A stretch of 12,812 nt of DNA from JAXGPP01 sp964436865 (GTDB lineage: Bacteria; Planctomycetota; Planctomycetia; Pirellulales; Thermoguttaceae): NCBI GenBank assembly GCA_964436865.1, contig CAYTFK010000206.1, positions 1 to 12,812 of the forward strand, read 5' to 3'. This document shows, in pieces, positions 1 to 6,795 of this stretch; position 1 is the first letter of the stretch; the number at the start of each line of letters is the position of its first letter. A model generated the notes under the pieces. The model was not told where the DNA came from. It did not search any database and worked only from the letters and a program-made list of their open reading frames with translations. A program made the translations under genes and the position numbers.

Positions 1-576
1 TGAGCGAGGCGCCGGTGAATACCACGCCGCTGCCCCAATGCCCTTGGATCTCCACAGCCGCCGGTCGTTGTAAGCGAGATTCTGCAGCCAGAACACCACT
101 CGCGCGCCACATTGCCGCGCCCGCTGCATGAGCGCGAGCGTCAGCGCCGAGCCGCCATAAGTCACGACCACATCCGGGTGGAACTTGTCGAGCACCGTAG
201 CGAAGCGGTCGAGAGACACGCCCGCTTCTTCGGGCGATGCCCAGCGCCGCGGCGGCGCATCGGGCACGAAGATGGTGCCGCCCAGGTAGGGCTCCGCGTA
301 TTCAAGCAGTCGGCACGGCAGCCCAGCGCTGCCGGTTGCCTGCTCGGTATATGCAACCCGTTGATCGCAAAGAAGCTGCTCGGGTGACTCAGCGTGCTGG
401 AAATCGAGTCGCGGGCCGCAGATTGCTCGCGCCTCCCAGCCGCGCTGGCCAAGCATTGGCAAGAGCGTCCGCGCCGAAATCGCCGCGCCGCTGGAAGGGT
501 CGATCAGGCAATGGTAGGAGGCGAAGAGCAATCGCCCCGCTACCCGGCCGCGCGTGTGAGCTCCCGAGCGCACCAT
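1..576 (-). CDS. Glycosyltransferase, GT4-type, N-terminal part (runs off left edge)
   Basis: This open frame of 192 codons starts at ATG 576 and is still open at base 1. Residues 15-60 read like the N-terminal Rossmann strand and loop of a planctomycete family 4 glycosyltransferase: a hydrophobic strand (LLFASYHC), then D-P-S-S-G-A-A-I-S at 26-34, and a second strand ending in C-G-P-R-L-D-F at 53-59. A later strand (DVVVTYGG, 135-142) and FWLQNLAYNDRR (162-173) fit the rest of the GT-B N-domain. Members transfer a nucleotide-activated sugar in the cytoplasm to a glycan or lipid acceptor; substrate cannot be told. The start is supported by AGGGGAGG on the minus strand (584-591), 7 nt upstream. 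The last ~18 residues do not resemble the family, and another frame reads better there (see findings), so a frameshift or sequence error at the edge is possible. The C-terminal nucleotide-sugar binding half lies outside the window. Confidence 0.72.
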   Translation of the reverse strand, partial: MVRSGAHTRGRVAGRLLFASYHCLIDPSSGAAISARTLLPMLGQRGWEARAICGPRLDFQHAESPEQLLCDQRVAYTEQATGSAGLPCRLLEYAEPYLGGTIFVPDAPPRRWASPEEAGVSLDRFATVLDKFHPDVVVTYGGSALTLALMQRARQCGARVVFWLQNLAYNDRRLWRSKGIGAAAWYSPAPRS

Positions 577-898
577 CGGCGCGCCTCCCCTCACCGCGAG
601 AGCAGCCCCTCTCCGCGAGGTCTTGAGATGCCTTCTTGCCCGACCGCCAATGCGGCGTGCGGCCGCAACCGGCAGTTCTTCCGACACCTTAACAGATCGT
701 CAACGCGAGTCAATAGCCTTGTGGAGGGAAAAAGCCGGGGGAAACGCGCGGGCGCGGCAACCGAGTTGGCCCTGCCGGTCGCACGGCGTCCTCTGCCAGG
801 CGGCGTGAATCGCGCGTTCGCCCCGGCCCCCGACGAATCGCTGCCGGGCTGGAGCGTTTCCCTCGGACAACTTGCTCGTTCGCGGCAACCGCCCGCCC
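577..898. other. Non-coding gap between the glycosyltransferase and purF
   Basis: These 322 bases hold no convincing gene. The open frames here have Arg- and Pro-rich compositions and no recognisable domain. The stretch 684-720 is locally richer in A and T and carries the possible promoter listed separately. No hairpin followed by a T-run is visible downstream of purF. Confidence 0.6.
686..713 (-). promoter_or_regulatory. Possible promoter for the glycosyltransferase
   Basis: On the minus strand, TTGACT (708-713) is followed after 16 nt by TAAGGT (686-691). The -35 element is a good match to the housekeeping sigma consensus; the -10 matches at only 3 of 6 positions. It lies about 110 nt upstream of the start at 576, in the least GC-rich part of the gap. 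It is a pattern match only. Confidence 0.28.
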
Positions 899-2476
899 TT
901 AGCACTCCACGCGTGCGGTTTCGTACGTCCGGCCGCGGAGGCCGCGGCGGTCATTTTCCAGAGCGATCTGCGCCAGCCGCTGGCCGCAAGCCGTGGGATA
1001 CTCGCCGGTGATACAGGCCTGGCAAAGCTGGTCTGAGGGGAAGCCGATCGCCCGGGCGATCGATTCCACCGGCAGATAGCGGAGCGAGTTGGCACCCAGT
1101 TCGGCCGCCATTTCCGCCTCGACCTCCGGGCTCATCGAACGGTCCTTGAGGAACTTCGGCGCAAACAGCTCACTCACCGTCGACATGTCGATGCCGTAGA
1201 AACAGGGCGAGATGATCGGCGGGCAGGCAACCCGGACGTGGATCTCCCGCGCGCGGCCCAGATCGCGGATGCGGTCGATGAGCACGCGCATCGTCGTCGA
1301 CCGCACGATCGAATCCTCGACGAGCAACACCCGTTTGCCATCGAGCACCTCGCGGAGCGGCGTGTACTTGGTGCGGGCCTTCTGCTCCCGGCTGCCGCTC
1401 CCTTCGATGAAGGTGCGGCCGGTATAGCGGTTGCGGATCAGGCCCTCGAGGCAGGGCACGCCGAGGCGGTAGGCCATGGCGTCGGCCGCCGCCTTGCTGG
1501 TGTCCGGCACCGGGACCACAATCGTATCCTCGTCGATGGGCACGGTCTCCAGCTCGGCGAGTTCCTCTCCCAACGCCTTGCGGGCCATGTAGACGCCGCG
1601 CCCGTCCAGCGTGCTGGCCACGTTGGAGAAGTAGATCCACTCGAAGAAGCAGTGTGCCCGCCGCGGACTCTCCATGAAGCGGCGAACCTCCAGCTTCCCG
1701 TCGCTGATCACAACCGCCTCGCCCGGCGGCAGCGACTTGACGCTTTCGGGCGAGAAACCCAGATTCAGCAGCGCCACGCTCTCGCTGGCGGCGGCAAACA
1801 GCGGCCCTTCCACGGCGTAGCTCAAGGGCTTGATTCCCAGCGGATCGCGGGCCACCAGCATGTCGCCCAGCGCATCGAGGAACACCAGGCTGTACGCCCC
1901 GTCGAAAGCCTTGGCCACATGGCGGCAGACATCCAGAAGCGGCGGACGCTCCTCCCGCGCCAGGGCCTTGCAGAGGAAGTGCATGATGATTTCAGTGTCG
2001 GTTTCCCGGGCGAGGTAATTGTCCTCGTCGGCCAGGAGCCGATCGCGAAGATCTTCGTAGTTGGCCAGTTGCCCGTTGAACGCGAACGTGAACCACTTGT
2101 GTTTCCGGATGTGGTGCCGCTCGAACGGCTGGGCATAGCTGCGATCGTCCTGGCCGCAGGTGGCGTAACGCACATGCCCGATCGCCGCCCGGCCGGCGTA
2201 TTCCCGCATCAGGCTGTCGTACTTGCCGCGGTGGTTGAGGCGGAACACCTCGGCCACCGTACCCACATCCTTGTAGGTGTCGATCAACTGCTTGCGGCGC
2301 GGATTGTAGGTGGTCATCCCGGCGGCCAGTTGGCCGCGGTTCTGGATGTCCAGGAGCATCCTCGGCAGCAACCGCGAGACCTCTTCCATCCCCTGGTCGG
2401 GACACAAGCGGCTGACGCCGTGCCCCGGCAGATGATAGATCGCCGCCACGCCGCATTCATCCCTGATTTCACTCAT
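899..2476 (-). CDS. purF: Amidophosphoribosyltransferase (PurF), iron-sulfur type
   Basis: The 525-residue protein catalyses the first committed step of purine synthesis: PRPP plus glutamine to phosphoribosylamine. After a short propeptide, Cys8 (D-E-C-G-V) is the likely N-terminal nucleophile of the class II glutaminase domain (8 to ~245). Supporting motifs are NRGQ at 46-49, GHVRYATCG at 100-108, FNGQLANY at 133-140 and TDTEII at 159-164. The phosphoribosyltransferase domain carries the PRPP loop at 383-396 (VLLVEDSIVRSTTM). Cys276, Cys425, Cys485 and Cys488 match the four cluster ligands of the B. subtilis-type [4Fe-4S] enzyme, and the propeptide also fits that class. The PRPP loop has Glu where Asp is usual and Ser where Gly is usual (canonical V-D-D-S-I-V-R-G-T-T). 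The start is ATG 2476, placing Cys8 as expected; no Shine-Dalgarno site is visible. It is divergent from proB and stands alone, with no other purine gene in view. Confidence 0.95.
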   Translation of the reverse strand: MSEIRDECGVAAIYHLPGHGVSRLCPDQGMEEVSRLLPRMLLDIQNRGQLAAGMTTYNPRRKQLIDTYKDVGTVAEVFRLNHRGKYDSLMREYAGRAAIGHVRYATCGQDDRSYAQPFERHHIRKHKWFTFAFNGQLANYEDLRDRLLADEDNYLARETDTEIIMHFLCKALAREERPPLLDVCRHVAKAFDGAYSLVFLDALGDMLVARDPLGIKPLSYAVEGPLFAAASESVALLNLGFSPESVKSLPPGEAVVISDGKLEVRRFMESPRRAHCFFEWIYFSNVASTLDGRGVYMARKALGEELAELETVPIDEDTIVVPVPDTSKAAADAMAYRLGVPCLEGLIRNRYTGRTFIEGSGSREQKARTKYTPLREVLDGKRVLLVEDSIVRSTTMRVLIDRIRDLGRAREIHVRVACPPIISPCFYGIDMSTVSELFAPKFLKDRSMSPEVEAEMAAELGANSLRYLPVESIARAIGFPSDQLCQACITGEYPTACGQRLAQIALENDRRGLRGRTYETARVEC

Positions 2477-2568
2477 TGGAAATGTTGATCTCGCTGGTGA
2501 AATTGGCTAAAACGGCACCGTCCATGAAGGGGGCACACATTCAGAGAAGTTCTGTCGCGCAGTTCTCC

Positions 2569-2597
2569 ATTCTAAGATCCCTTGCTAGCAATCACAA
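2569..2597 (-). promoter_or_regulatory. Probable purF promoter
   Basis: Minus strand TTGTGA (2592-2597), a 17-nt spacer, then TAGAAT (2569-2574), matching the housekeeping consensus at 4/6 and 5/6 with ideal spacing. Transcription would start near 2562 and give a leader of about 85 nt before the ATG at 2476. This is the best-looking promoter in the window. Confidence 0.5.
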
Positions 2598-2670
2598 CGC
2601 TCCCTTTGCCGGGGGACTTTGCTTAGAAACAGCCCCGATACCGCGTCTGACGCCATTTTTCCCACATGAC

Positions 2671-2699
2671 TTCTGATTTGCCCGCCCGGAAGTTATCTT
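2671..2699 (+). promoter_or_regulatory. Possible proB promoter
   Basis: TTCTGA (2671-2676), 17 nt, then TATCTT (2694-2699): 3/6 and 4/6 matches with correct spacing. If used, transcription begins near 2706 and leaves a leader of about 180 nt ahead of proB. Weak match, placed mainly by position and local A+T content. Confidence 0.3.
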
Positions 2700-2886
2700 A
2701 GAGTCACATCGATACCGGTCGGACATTGCGACCTTCACGGGTACCGAACGGGGTTCGTCCGGGCCTCTGAGAAGACTCGGTCCGCACGGTGGACCTGGAG
2801 CACTTTTTCGCCAGGGCGTTCGACGACCGGAACGCGCAAACCGCCCTCGCGTACCGGATTCTGGGCCTTCCGTTGGAGGGGTCATT
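2700..2886 (+). other. proB 5' leader with three short hairpins
   Basis: Three small inverted repeats follow one another: GGTCG/CGACC (2717-2721 with 2729-2733, 7-nt loop), CGAAC/GTTCG (2745-2749 with 2753-2757, 3-nt loop) and GGTCC/GGACC (2779-2783 with 2791-2795, 7-nt loop). CGGAC (2720-2724) can instead pair with GTCCG (2757-2761), which would exclude the first hairpin. A 61-codon open frame beginning GTG at 2789 runs into proB in another frame and is judged spurious. Short GC stems arise easily by chance in this DNA, so a regulatory role is only a suggestion. Confidence 0.25.
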
Positions 2887-4038
2887 TTGGCGATTCAGAG
2901 TACCGATCTTCTGCGCCAGGAAATCGCCGCCACAGCCACCACCATTGTGGTCAAAGTCGGCACTCGCGTGCTGACCCATGCCGATGGCCGTCTCAACGAG
3001 CAGCGAATCGCCGAACTGGCGGAGGAGCTCAACGAGGTCATCGCCGGCGGCCGGCGCATCGCGCTGGTCAGCTCCGGAGCGGTCGGCGCGGGAATCGGCC
3101 GGCTTGGGCTCAAGGGCCGTCCCACCGATCTGGCCCATCTTCAGGCGGTGGCGGCCGTGGGACAGAGCCTGCTTGTCGAGGCTTACGAACGCCACTTCTG
3201 GAAGTACGGCCGCCACGCGGCCCAGGTGCTGCTCACTGCCGAAGACGTCGAGCATCGCACCCGGTATCTCAACGCCCGCAACACGCTCATGACTCTGCTG
3301 GAGCTTGGCGCGGTCCCTATCATTAACGAAAACGACAGCATCAGCGTCGCGGAACTTCAGACCACGTTCGGCGACAACGACCGCCTGGCAGCGATCGTCA
3401 CCAACCTGATCCGCGCTCCCTTGCTGGTCCTGCTGTCCGACGTCGACGGCCTGTACGACGGCGATCCGCACCTGCCCACCTCGCAGATCGTTCCCACCGT
3501 CCGGCGGCTCGACCGCTCGGTGTTCGATCTGGTGCGCGACCGGATTACCGGGCTCAGCAAGGGGGGCATGGCCAGCAAGTTGGAAGCCGCCCGCATGGCC
3601 ACTTCGGCCGGCGAAAACGTGATCATCGGATCGGGCCGAAACCCGGGTACGCTCGCCCGAATCGTCGCCGGCCAGCCGGTCGGAACGCTGTTTCTCGCCC
3701 GTGGCCAGACAGTGAAAGCCCGCAAGCGATGGATCGGGCTGACCGTAAAACCCCGCGGTTGCCTCATGCTCGACGACGGGGCCCGCCAGGCAGTCCAGCA
3801 GAAGGGGCGGAGCCTGCTGCCGATCGGCGTGATCGGCGTTGAGGGCCGGTTCAAGAAGGGCGACGTGGTCAGCCTGCGGGATCCCGCCGGCGCGGAATTC
3901 GCCCGTGGACTGACGAATTACAGTTGCGACGATGTGCAGAAGATCAAGGGCCTGCGGACGGCCCAGATTGTCGCCACGCTGGGCCACTGCCCCTACGAGG
4001 AAATCATTCATCGAAACAATCTCCTTGTGACCGGTTGA
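2887..4038 (+). CDS. proB: Glutamate 5-kinase with C-terminal PUA domain
   Basis: The 383-residue cytoplasmic enzyme phosphorylates L-glutamate with ATP, the first step of proline synthesis. The amino acid kinase domain spans about 17-265: VVKVGTRVLT (21-30, with Lys23), SSGAVGAG (62-69), NENDSIS (147-153), FGDNDRLA (161-168), SDVDGLYDGDP (184-194) and KGGMASKLEAA (225-235). The PUA domain follows from about 280 to 375, as in the E. coli enzyme, whose length (367) is similar. In the loop before GGM, Ser-Lys replaces the usual Gly-Thr. The start is TTG 2887, supported by GGAGGGG at 2875-2881 with 5 nt spacing; no in-frame ATG fits better. The proline partner proA is not adjacent. The next gene starts 53 nt downstream on the same strand, so the two may share a transcript although their pathways differ. 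Confidence 0.95.
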   Translation: MAIQSTDLLRQEIAATATTIVVKVGTRVLTHADGRLNEQRIAELAEELNEVIAGGRRIALVSSGAVGAGIGRLGLKGRPTDLAHLQAVAAVGQSLLVEAYERHFWKYGRHAAQVLLTAEDVEHRTRYLNARNTLMTLLELGAVPIINENDSISVAELQTTFGDNDRLAAIVTNLIRAPLLVLLSDVDGLYDGDPHLPTSQIVPTVRRLDRSVFDLVRDRITGLSKGGMASKLEAARMATSAGENVIIGSGRNPGTLARIVAGQPVGTLFLARGQTVKARKRWIGLTVKPRGCLMLDDGARQAVQQKGRSLLPIGVIGVEGRFKKGDVVSLRDPAGAEFARGLTNYSCDDVQKIKGLRTAQIVATLGHCPYEEIIHRNNLLVTG

Positions 4039-4091
4039 CCGCCGCAAGGCACGTGCTGGCCGAACACCAAAACTCCACGCTGATCAGACCC

Positions 4092-5969
4092 ATGTACGCT
4101 ACAGCTCGCCCGATTCCCGGCACCCAGATCCCCTGCTACGTTTTCAAGTCGAATACCGACGTCGCCCGCCATGTCGCCCACGTCGTGGCCAATACCATTC
4201 GGGAACGGAACTCGTTCGGCCGCAAGGCAGTGCTCGGACTGGCCACGGGCTCCACGCCGGTGGGCGTCTACCGCGAACTCATCCGCATGCACCAGGAAGA
4301 ACGGCTCGACATGTCGGGCGTGGTGACGTTCAACCTCGACGAGTACTACGGGCTCGGTCCCGATCGGCTCCAGAGCTACCATCGCTGGATGAACGAGACC
4401 TTCTTCAAACACGTCAACATCGCGCCCCAGAACATCCACATCCTCGACGGCACCGTCTGCCCCGAGGAGGTCGACGAACACTGCCGCCGATACGAAGACG
4501 CCATTCGCCGCGCCGGCGGCATCGATGTACAGCTCCTCGGAATCGGCCGCAACGGGCATATCGGGTTCAACGAACCGTTCGATCCCCGCAACAGCCGCAC
4601 CCGACTGGTGACGCTTGACGAAGTCACTCGCGCCGATGCCGCCTCCGACTTCTTCAGCGAAGACAACGTCCCCTCCCAGGCCCTTTCCATGGGCATCGGC
4701 ACCATCATGGAGGCCCGCAAGATCATCCTCATGGCCTTCGGCGAGCATAAGGCCAAGGTGATCCGCGAGGCGAGCGAAGGGCCAATGACCGAGCGATTGC
4801 CCGCTAGCCTGCTCCGCGAGCACGTCGATGCGGCGTTCTACCTCGACACCGCGGCGGGGGCCGAATTGACCGGCCTGGCCACTCCCTGGCTGCTGGGCAG
4901 CGTGGAATGGACCGATGAGCTCATCAAGCGGGCCGTGCTCTGGCTCTGCCAGCAGACCAAGAAAGCCCTGCTGAAGCTCGAAGACCGCGATTTCCGCGAC
5001 CACGACCTGCACCAGTTGCTCGTGCAGCACGGTCCCGCCCAGAGGGTGGCGCACCGCGTCTTCCGCTGGATGATGGAGACCATCGAGTACCACCCCGCCA
5101 CGCGCGAACCGACCCGCGTCCTTTGCTTCAGCCCCCATCCCGACGACGACGTCATCAGCATGGGCGGCACGCTCATCCGGTTGGTCGAGGACCAGCACGA
5201 GGTGCACGTGGCCTATATGACCAGCGGCAACATCGCCGTCTTCGATCACGCCGCCCAGCAGATCGCCGATCTCTTGACCGAGCTCAATCGCCGCTTTGAA
5301 ATCGACGTCGACAAATCGCCGGGCGTTGAGACCCGGGTGCTCGGGGCGCTCTCAAAGAAGAAACCCGGCGACCAGGACACCGAGGAAGTGCTCACCATCA
5401 AGGAATTGATCCGCTGGGCCGAGGCTAAGTCAGGCGCTGCCGTCTGCGGAATCAAGGAAGAAAACCTGCACTTCCTCGATCTGCCCTTCTACCGCACGGG
5501 CACGGTCGACAAGAAACCGGCCGGCCCGGACGACGTCGCGATTGTCCGCCGCGTGATCGAGCAGGTTCAGCCCACCCAGATCTACGTGGCGGGCGATCTC
5601 TCCGATCCCCACGGCACACACCGCGTCTGCGCCTGGGTGATCTTCCAGGCTCTCAAGGAAATTGAACTGGCCAGCGGTTCCAAGCCGCAGATCCTGCTCT
5701 ACCGCGGCGCCTGGCAGGAGTGGCCGCTCCACGTTATCGATATCGCCGTGCCGCTCAGCCCGCAGGATGTCAAAAGGAAGAAACAGGCCATCTTCCGCCA
5801 CGAGTCGCAGAAAGACACCGCCGTATTCCCCGGACCGGACGACCCGCGCGAGTTCTGGCAGCGGGCCCAGGACCGCAATCGCGGCACTGCCGACCTCTAC
5901 AACCAGATTGGCCTGCCCGAGTACGTTGCCATGGAGGCCTTTGTCCGCTGGAACGGCCACGACATTTAG
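4092..5969 (+). CDS. nagB: NagB-type glucosamine-6-phosphate deaminase fused to PIG-L/LmbE deacetylase
   Basis: The protein has 625 residues, against ~240-270 for a lone NagB. Residues 1-270 form a NagB domain: GLATGSTPVGVY (49-60), FNLDEYYGL (80-88, with Asp83 as the expected general base), GIGRNGHIGFNEP (150-162, with His156 and Glu161). Asn154 stands where E. coli has Asp, but B. subtilis NagB shares the Asn. This domain should convert glucosamine-6-phosphate to fructose-6-phosphate and ammonia. After a helical linker, residues 341 to ~600 form a PIG-L/LmbE zinc deacetylase: HPDD at 349-352 and the distal D-P-H-G-T-H at 505-510 give the expected metal ligands His349, Asp352 and His510, with Asp351 as base. 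The fused domain may remove an acetyl group from an amino sugar, but its substrate is inferred. Start ATG 4092 opens the domain directly; an in-frame start at 3924 would overlap proB by 115 nt and add unrelated residues. No clear Shine-Dalgarno site. No signal peptide, so cytoplasmic. Confidence 0.9.
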   Translation: MYATARPIPGTQIPCYVFKSNTDVARHVAHVVANTIRERNSFGRKAVLGLATGSTPVGVYRELIRMHQEERLDMSGVVTFNLDEYYGLGPDRLQSYHRWMNETFFKHVNIAPQNIHILDGTVCPEEVDEHCRRYEDAIRRAGGIDVQLLGIGRNGHIGFNEPFDPRNSRTRLVTLDEVTRADAASDFFSEDNVPSQALSMGIGTIMEARKIILMAFGEHKAKVIREASEGPMTERLPASLLREHVDAAFYLDTAAGAELTGLATPWLLGSVEWTDELIKRAVLWLCQQTKKALLKLEDRDFRDHDLHQLLVQHGPAQRVAHRVFRWMMETIEYHPATREPTRVLCFSPHPDDDVISMGGTLIRLVEDQHEVHVAYMTSGNIAVFDHAAQQIADLLTELNRRFEIDVDKSPGVETRVLGALSKKKPGDQDTEEVLTIKELIRWAEAKSGAAVCGIKEENLHFLDLPFYRTGTVDKKPAGPDDVAIVRRVIEQVQPTQIYVAGDLSDPHGTHRVCAWVIFQALKEIELASGSKPQILLYRGAWQEWPLHVIDIAVPLSPQDVKRKKQAIFRHESQKDTAVFPGPDDPREFWQRAQDRNRGTADLYNQIGLPEYVAMEAFVRWNGHDI

Positions 5970-6032
5970 CCAGCCGTCCAAGCCGTCACCGTCCTGCCGC
6001 CGGCCGTGCCTCGAGCGTGCCGGCAGTGGGAT

Positions 6033-6069
6033 CGGCGGCGGGACCGCCGGAAGCGGCGTCTCAGCCGCT
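6033..6069. terminator. Tandem GC-rich hairpins between convergent genes
   Basis: Two adjacent stem-loops lie in the gap between the ends of the NagB fusion (plus) and the small exported protein (minus): CGGCGG/CCGCCG at 6033-6038 and 6044-6049 with a 5-nt loop, and AGCGGC/GCCGCT at 6052-6057 and 6064-6069 with a 6-nt loop. Position suggests a two-way terminator, but neither stem has a T-run, so this is not a classic intrinsic terminator. Confidence 0.35.
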
Positions 6070-6076
6070 GGAAGCC

Positions 6077-6514
6077 TTACGGGCGCTGCGACGCCTGCGC
6101 CAGTGAACCATCGTCAAGCAGATCGATATCAATGCGGCCGCCAAGCGCGCCGATCTCGAACTGTAATCCCGAGTTTTCCAGATCGGCGTAATGCGAGGGG
6201 ATCGCCTGGAGAGTTCCGCCGCCGCACCGATGGAGCGGCTTGATCGCCACCCGGTAAACACCGGGAACCGCGCCGTCCCGTGGTTCAAAGGTCGTCAACT
6301 GATAAGTACCGTCCGGTTCAATCCGCCCCGAAGCCGCAAGACCGTCGCCGGATCGGAATTCTACCTCACCCGAAAGCAGGGGTCGCCCGGCAAATGTCAC
6401 CTTGCCCTCCACCGGGACCGTCGCAGCCTTACTGGAGTTTCGTCCGACAACACCGGCCTTCAGCAAACCGGCCAGACACAAACTAAGCAGCAGACAATAG
6501 GAAATTAACCGCAT
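6077..6514 (-). CDS. Small exported transthyretin-like / carboxypeptidase-regulatory-like protein
   Basis: The 145-residue protein has an N-terminal hydrophobic segment (residues 3-23) fitting a Sec signal peptide or membrane anchor, then one beta-rich domain at about 34-132. The domain pattern VEGKVTFAGRPL (35-46), GEVEFRSGDG (49-58), SGRIEPDGTYQLTTF (62-76) and PGVYRVAI (84-91) is that of the small transthyretin-like proteins found in many copies in planctomycetes, usually annotated as hypothetical or carboxypeptidase regulatory-like. Relatives usually carry a lipobox ending in Leu-Ala-Gly-Cys; here the same place reads Leu-Ala-Gly-Leu (14-17), so lipidation is not expected. Their function is unknown. 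Start ATG 6514 is chosen because the signal segment follows at once; longer upstream frames add Arg/Pro-rich sequence. No Shine-Dalgarno site. It is divergent from lexA. Confidence 0.75.
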   Translation of the reverse strand: MRLISYCLLLSLCLAGLLKAGVVGRNSSKAATVPVEGKVTFAGRPLLSGEVEFRSGDGLAASGRIEPDGTYQLTTFEPRDGAVPGVYRVAIKPLHRCGGGTLQAIPSHYADLENSGLQFEIGALGGRIDIDLLDDGSLAQASQRP

Positions 6515-6581
6515 GGCGGGGAGACGCGGTAGTCCGCATGGGGCAGGAAGGTGTTGCCGCGGCTGTAGGCTCGCGGCGGCG

Positions 6582-6610
6582 GGTATACCTCGACGGCAAA
6601 TCCCTGCCGA
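6582..6610 (-). promoter_or_regulatory. Possible promoter of the transthyretin-like gene
   Basis: Minus strand TCGGCA (6605-6610), 17-nt spacer, TATACC (6582-6587): 4/6 matches at each element. Transcription would begin near 6575 and leave a leader of about 60 nt to the ATG at 6514. Pattern match only. Confidence 0.3.
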
Positions 6611-6715
6611 GCGCAATTCCTCAAACGGGTTGCCGCCAAATGGGCGGGAGCGGCACTCCCATCTTGCGCGAATGAGGTAAGTTTAACTGCCCCCCCGAAA
6701 TCGTCAAGCCCCCTC

Positions 6716-6745
6716 TTGACTCTGTACACACGTATATTGTACGAT
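6716..6745 (+). promoter_or_regulatory. lexA promoter with candidate LexA operator
   Basis: TTGACT (6716-6721), an 18-nt spacer and TACGAT (6740-6745) form a plausible housekeeping promoter, with start near 6752. An inverted repeat GTACA-N9-TGTAC (6724-6742) fills the spacer and overlaps the -10 element, where a repressor would block polymerase. The octamer GTACACAC at 6724-6731 recurs exactly at 6773-6780 in the leader. Since LexA usually represses its own gene, this palindrome is the natural candidate operator. It is unlike CTGT-N8-ACAG, GAAC-N4-GTTC or GTTC-N7-GTTC. Confidence 0.5.
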
Positions 6746-6795
6746 TGTCCATGGAACGGGTGACTTCACTTCGTACACACCAAAGGAACGAACAA

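Noticed and set aside
591..905. Open frames in the gap between the glycosyltransferase and purF as a possible small gene
   Set aside because: Arg/Gly/Pro-rich composition, no domain, no ribosome site, and overlap with the purF stop or the glycosyltransferase start.
1238..2488. Open frame of 416 codons opposite purF
   Set aside because: It is the complement of a well-supported PurF and has no recognisable motif.
2789..2974. Small open frame (GTG 2789) just upstream of and overlapping proB, considered as a leader peptide
   Set aside because: It has no clear ribosome binding site, overlaps proB by almost 90 nt in another frame, is not rich in proline codons and resembles nothing known.
3924..4091. 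Longer in-frame start for the NagB fusion
   Set aside because: It would overlap the end of proB by 115 nt and add residues unlike NagB; ATG 4092 places the start right before the domain.
2704..5249. Long minus-strand open frames opposite proB and the NagB fusion
   Set aside because: Both lie entirely opposite, or nearly so, intact enzymes and have no motifs.
6466..6514. Lipobox L-S-L-C in the transthyretin-like protein
   Set aside because: Leucine before the cysteine is not accepted at that position and the cysteine lies inside the hydrophobic core.
6721..6795. Classic SOS boxes (CTGT-N8-ACAG, GAAC-N4-GTTC, GTTC-N7-GTTC) before lexA
   Set aside because: CTGT at 6722 is not followed by ACAG at the right distance, and no GAAC/GTTC pair with the correct spacing is present.
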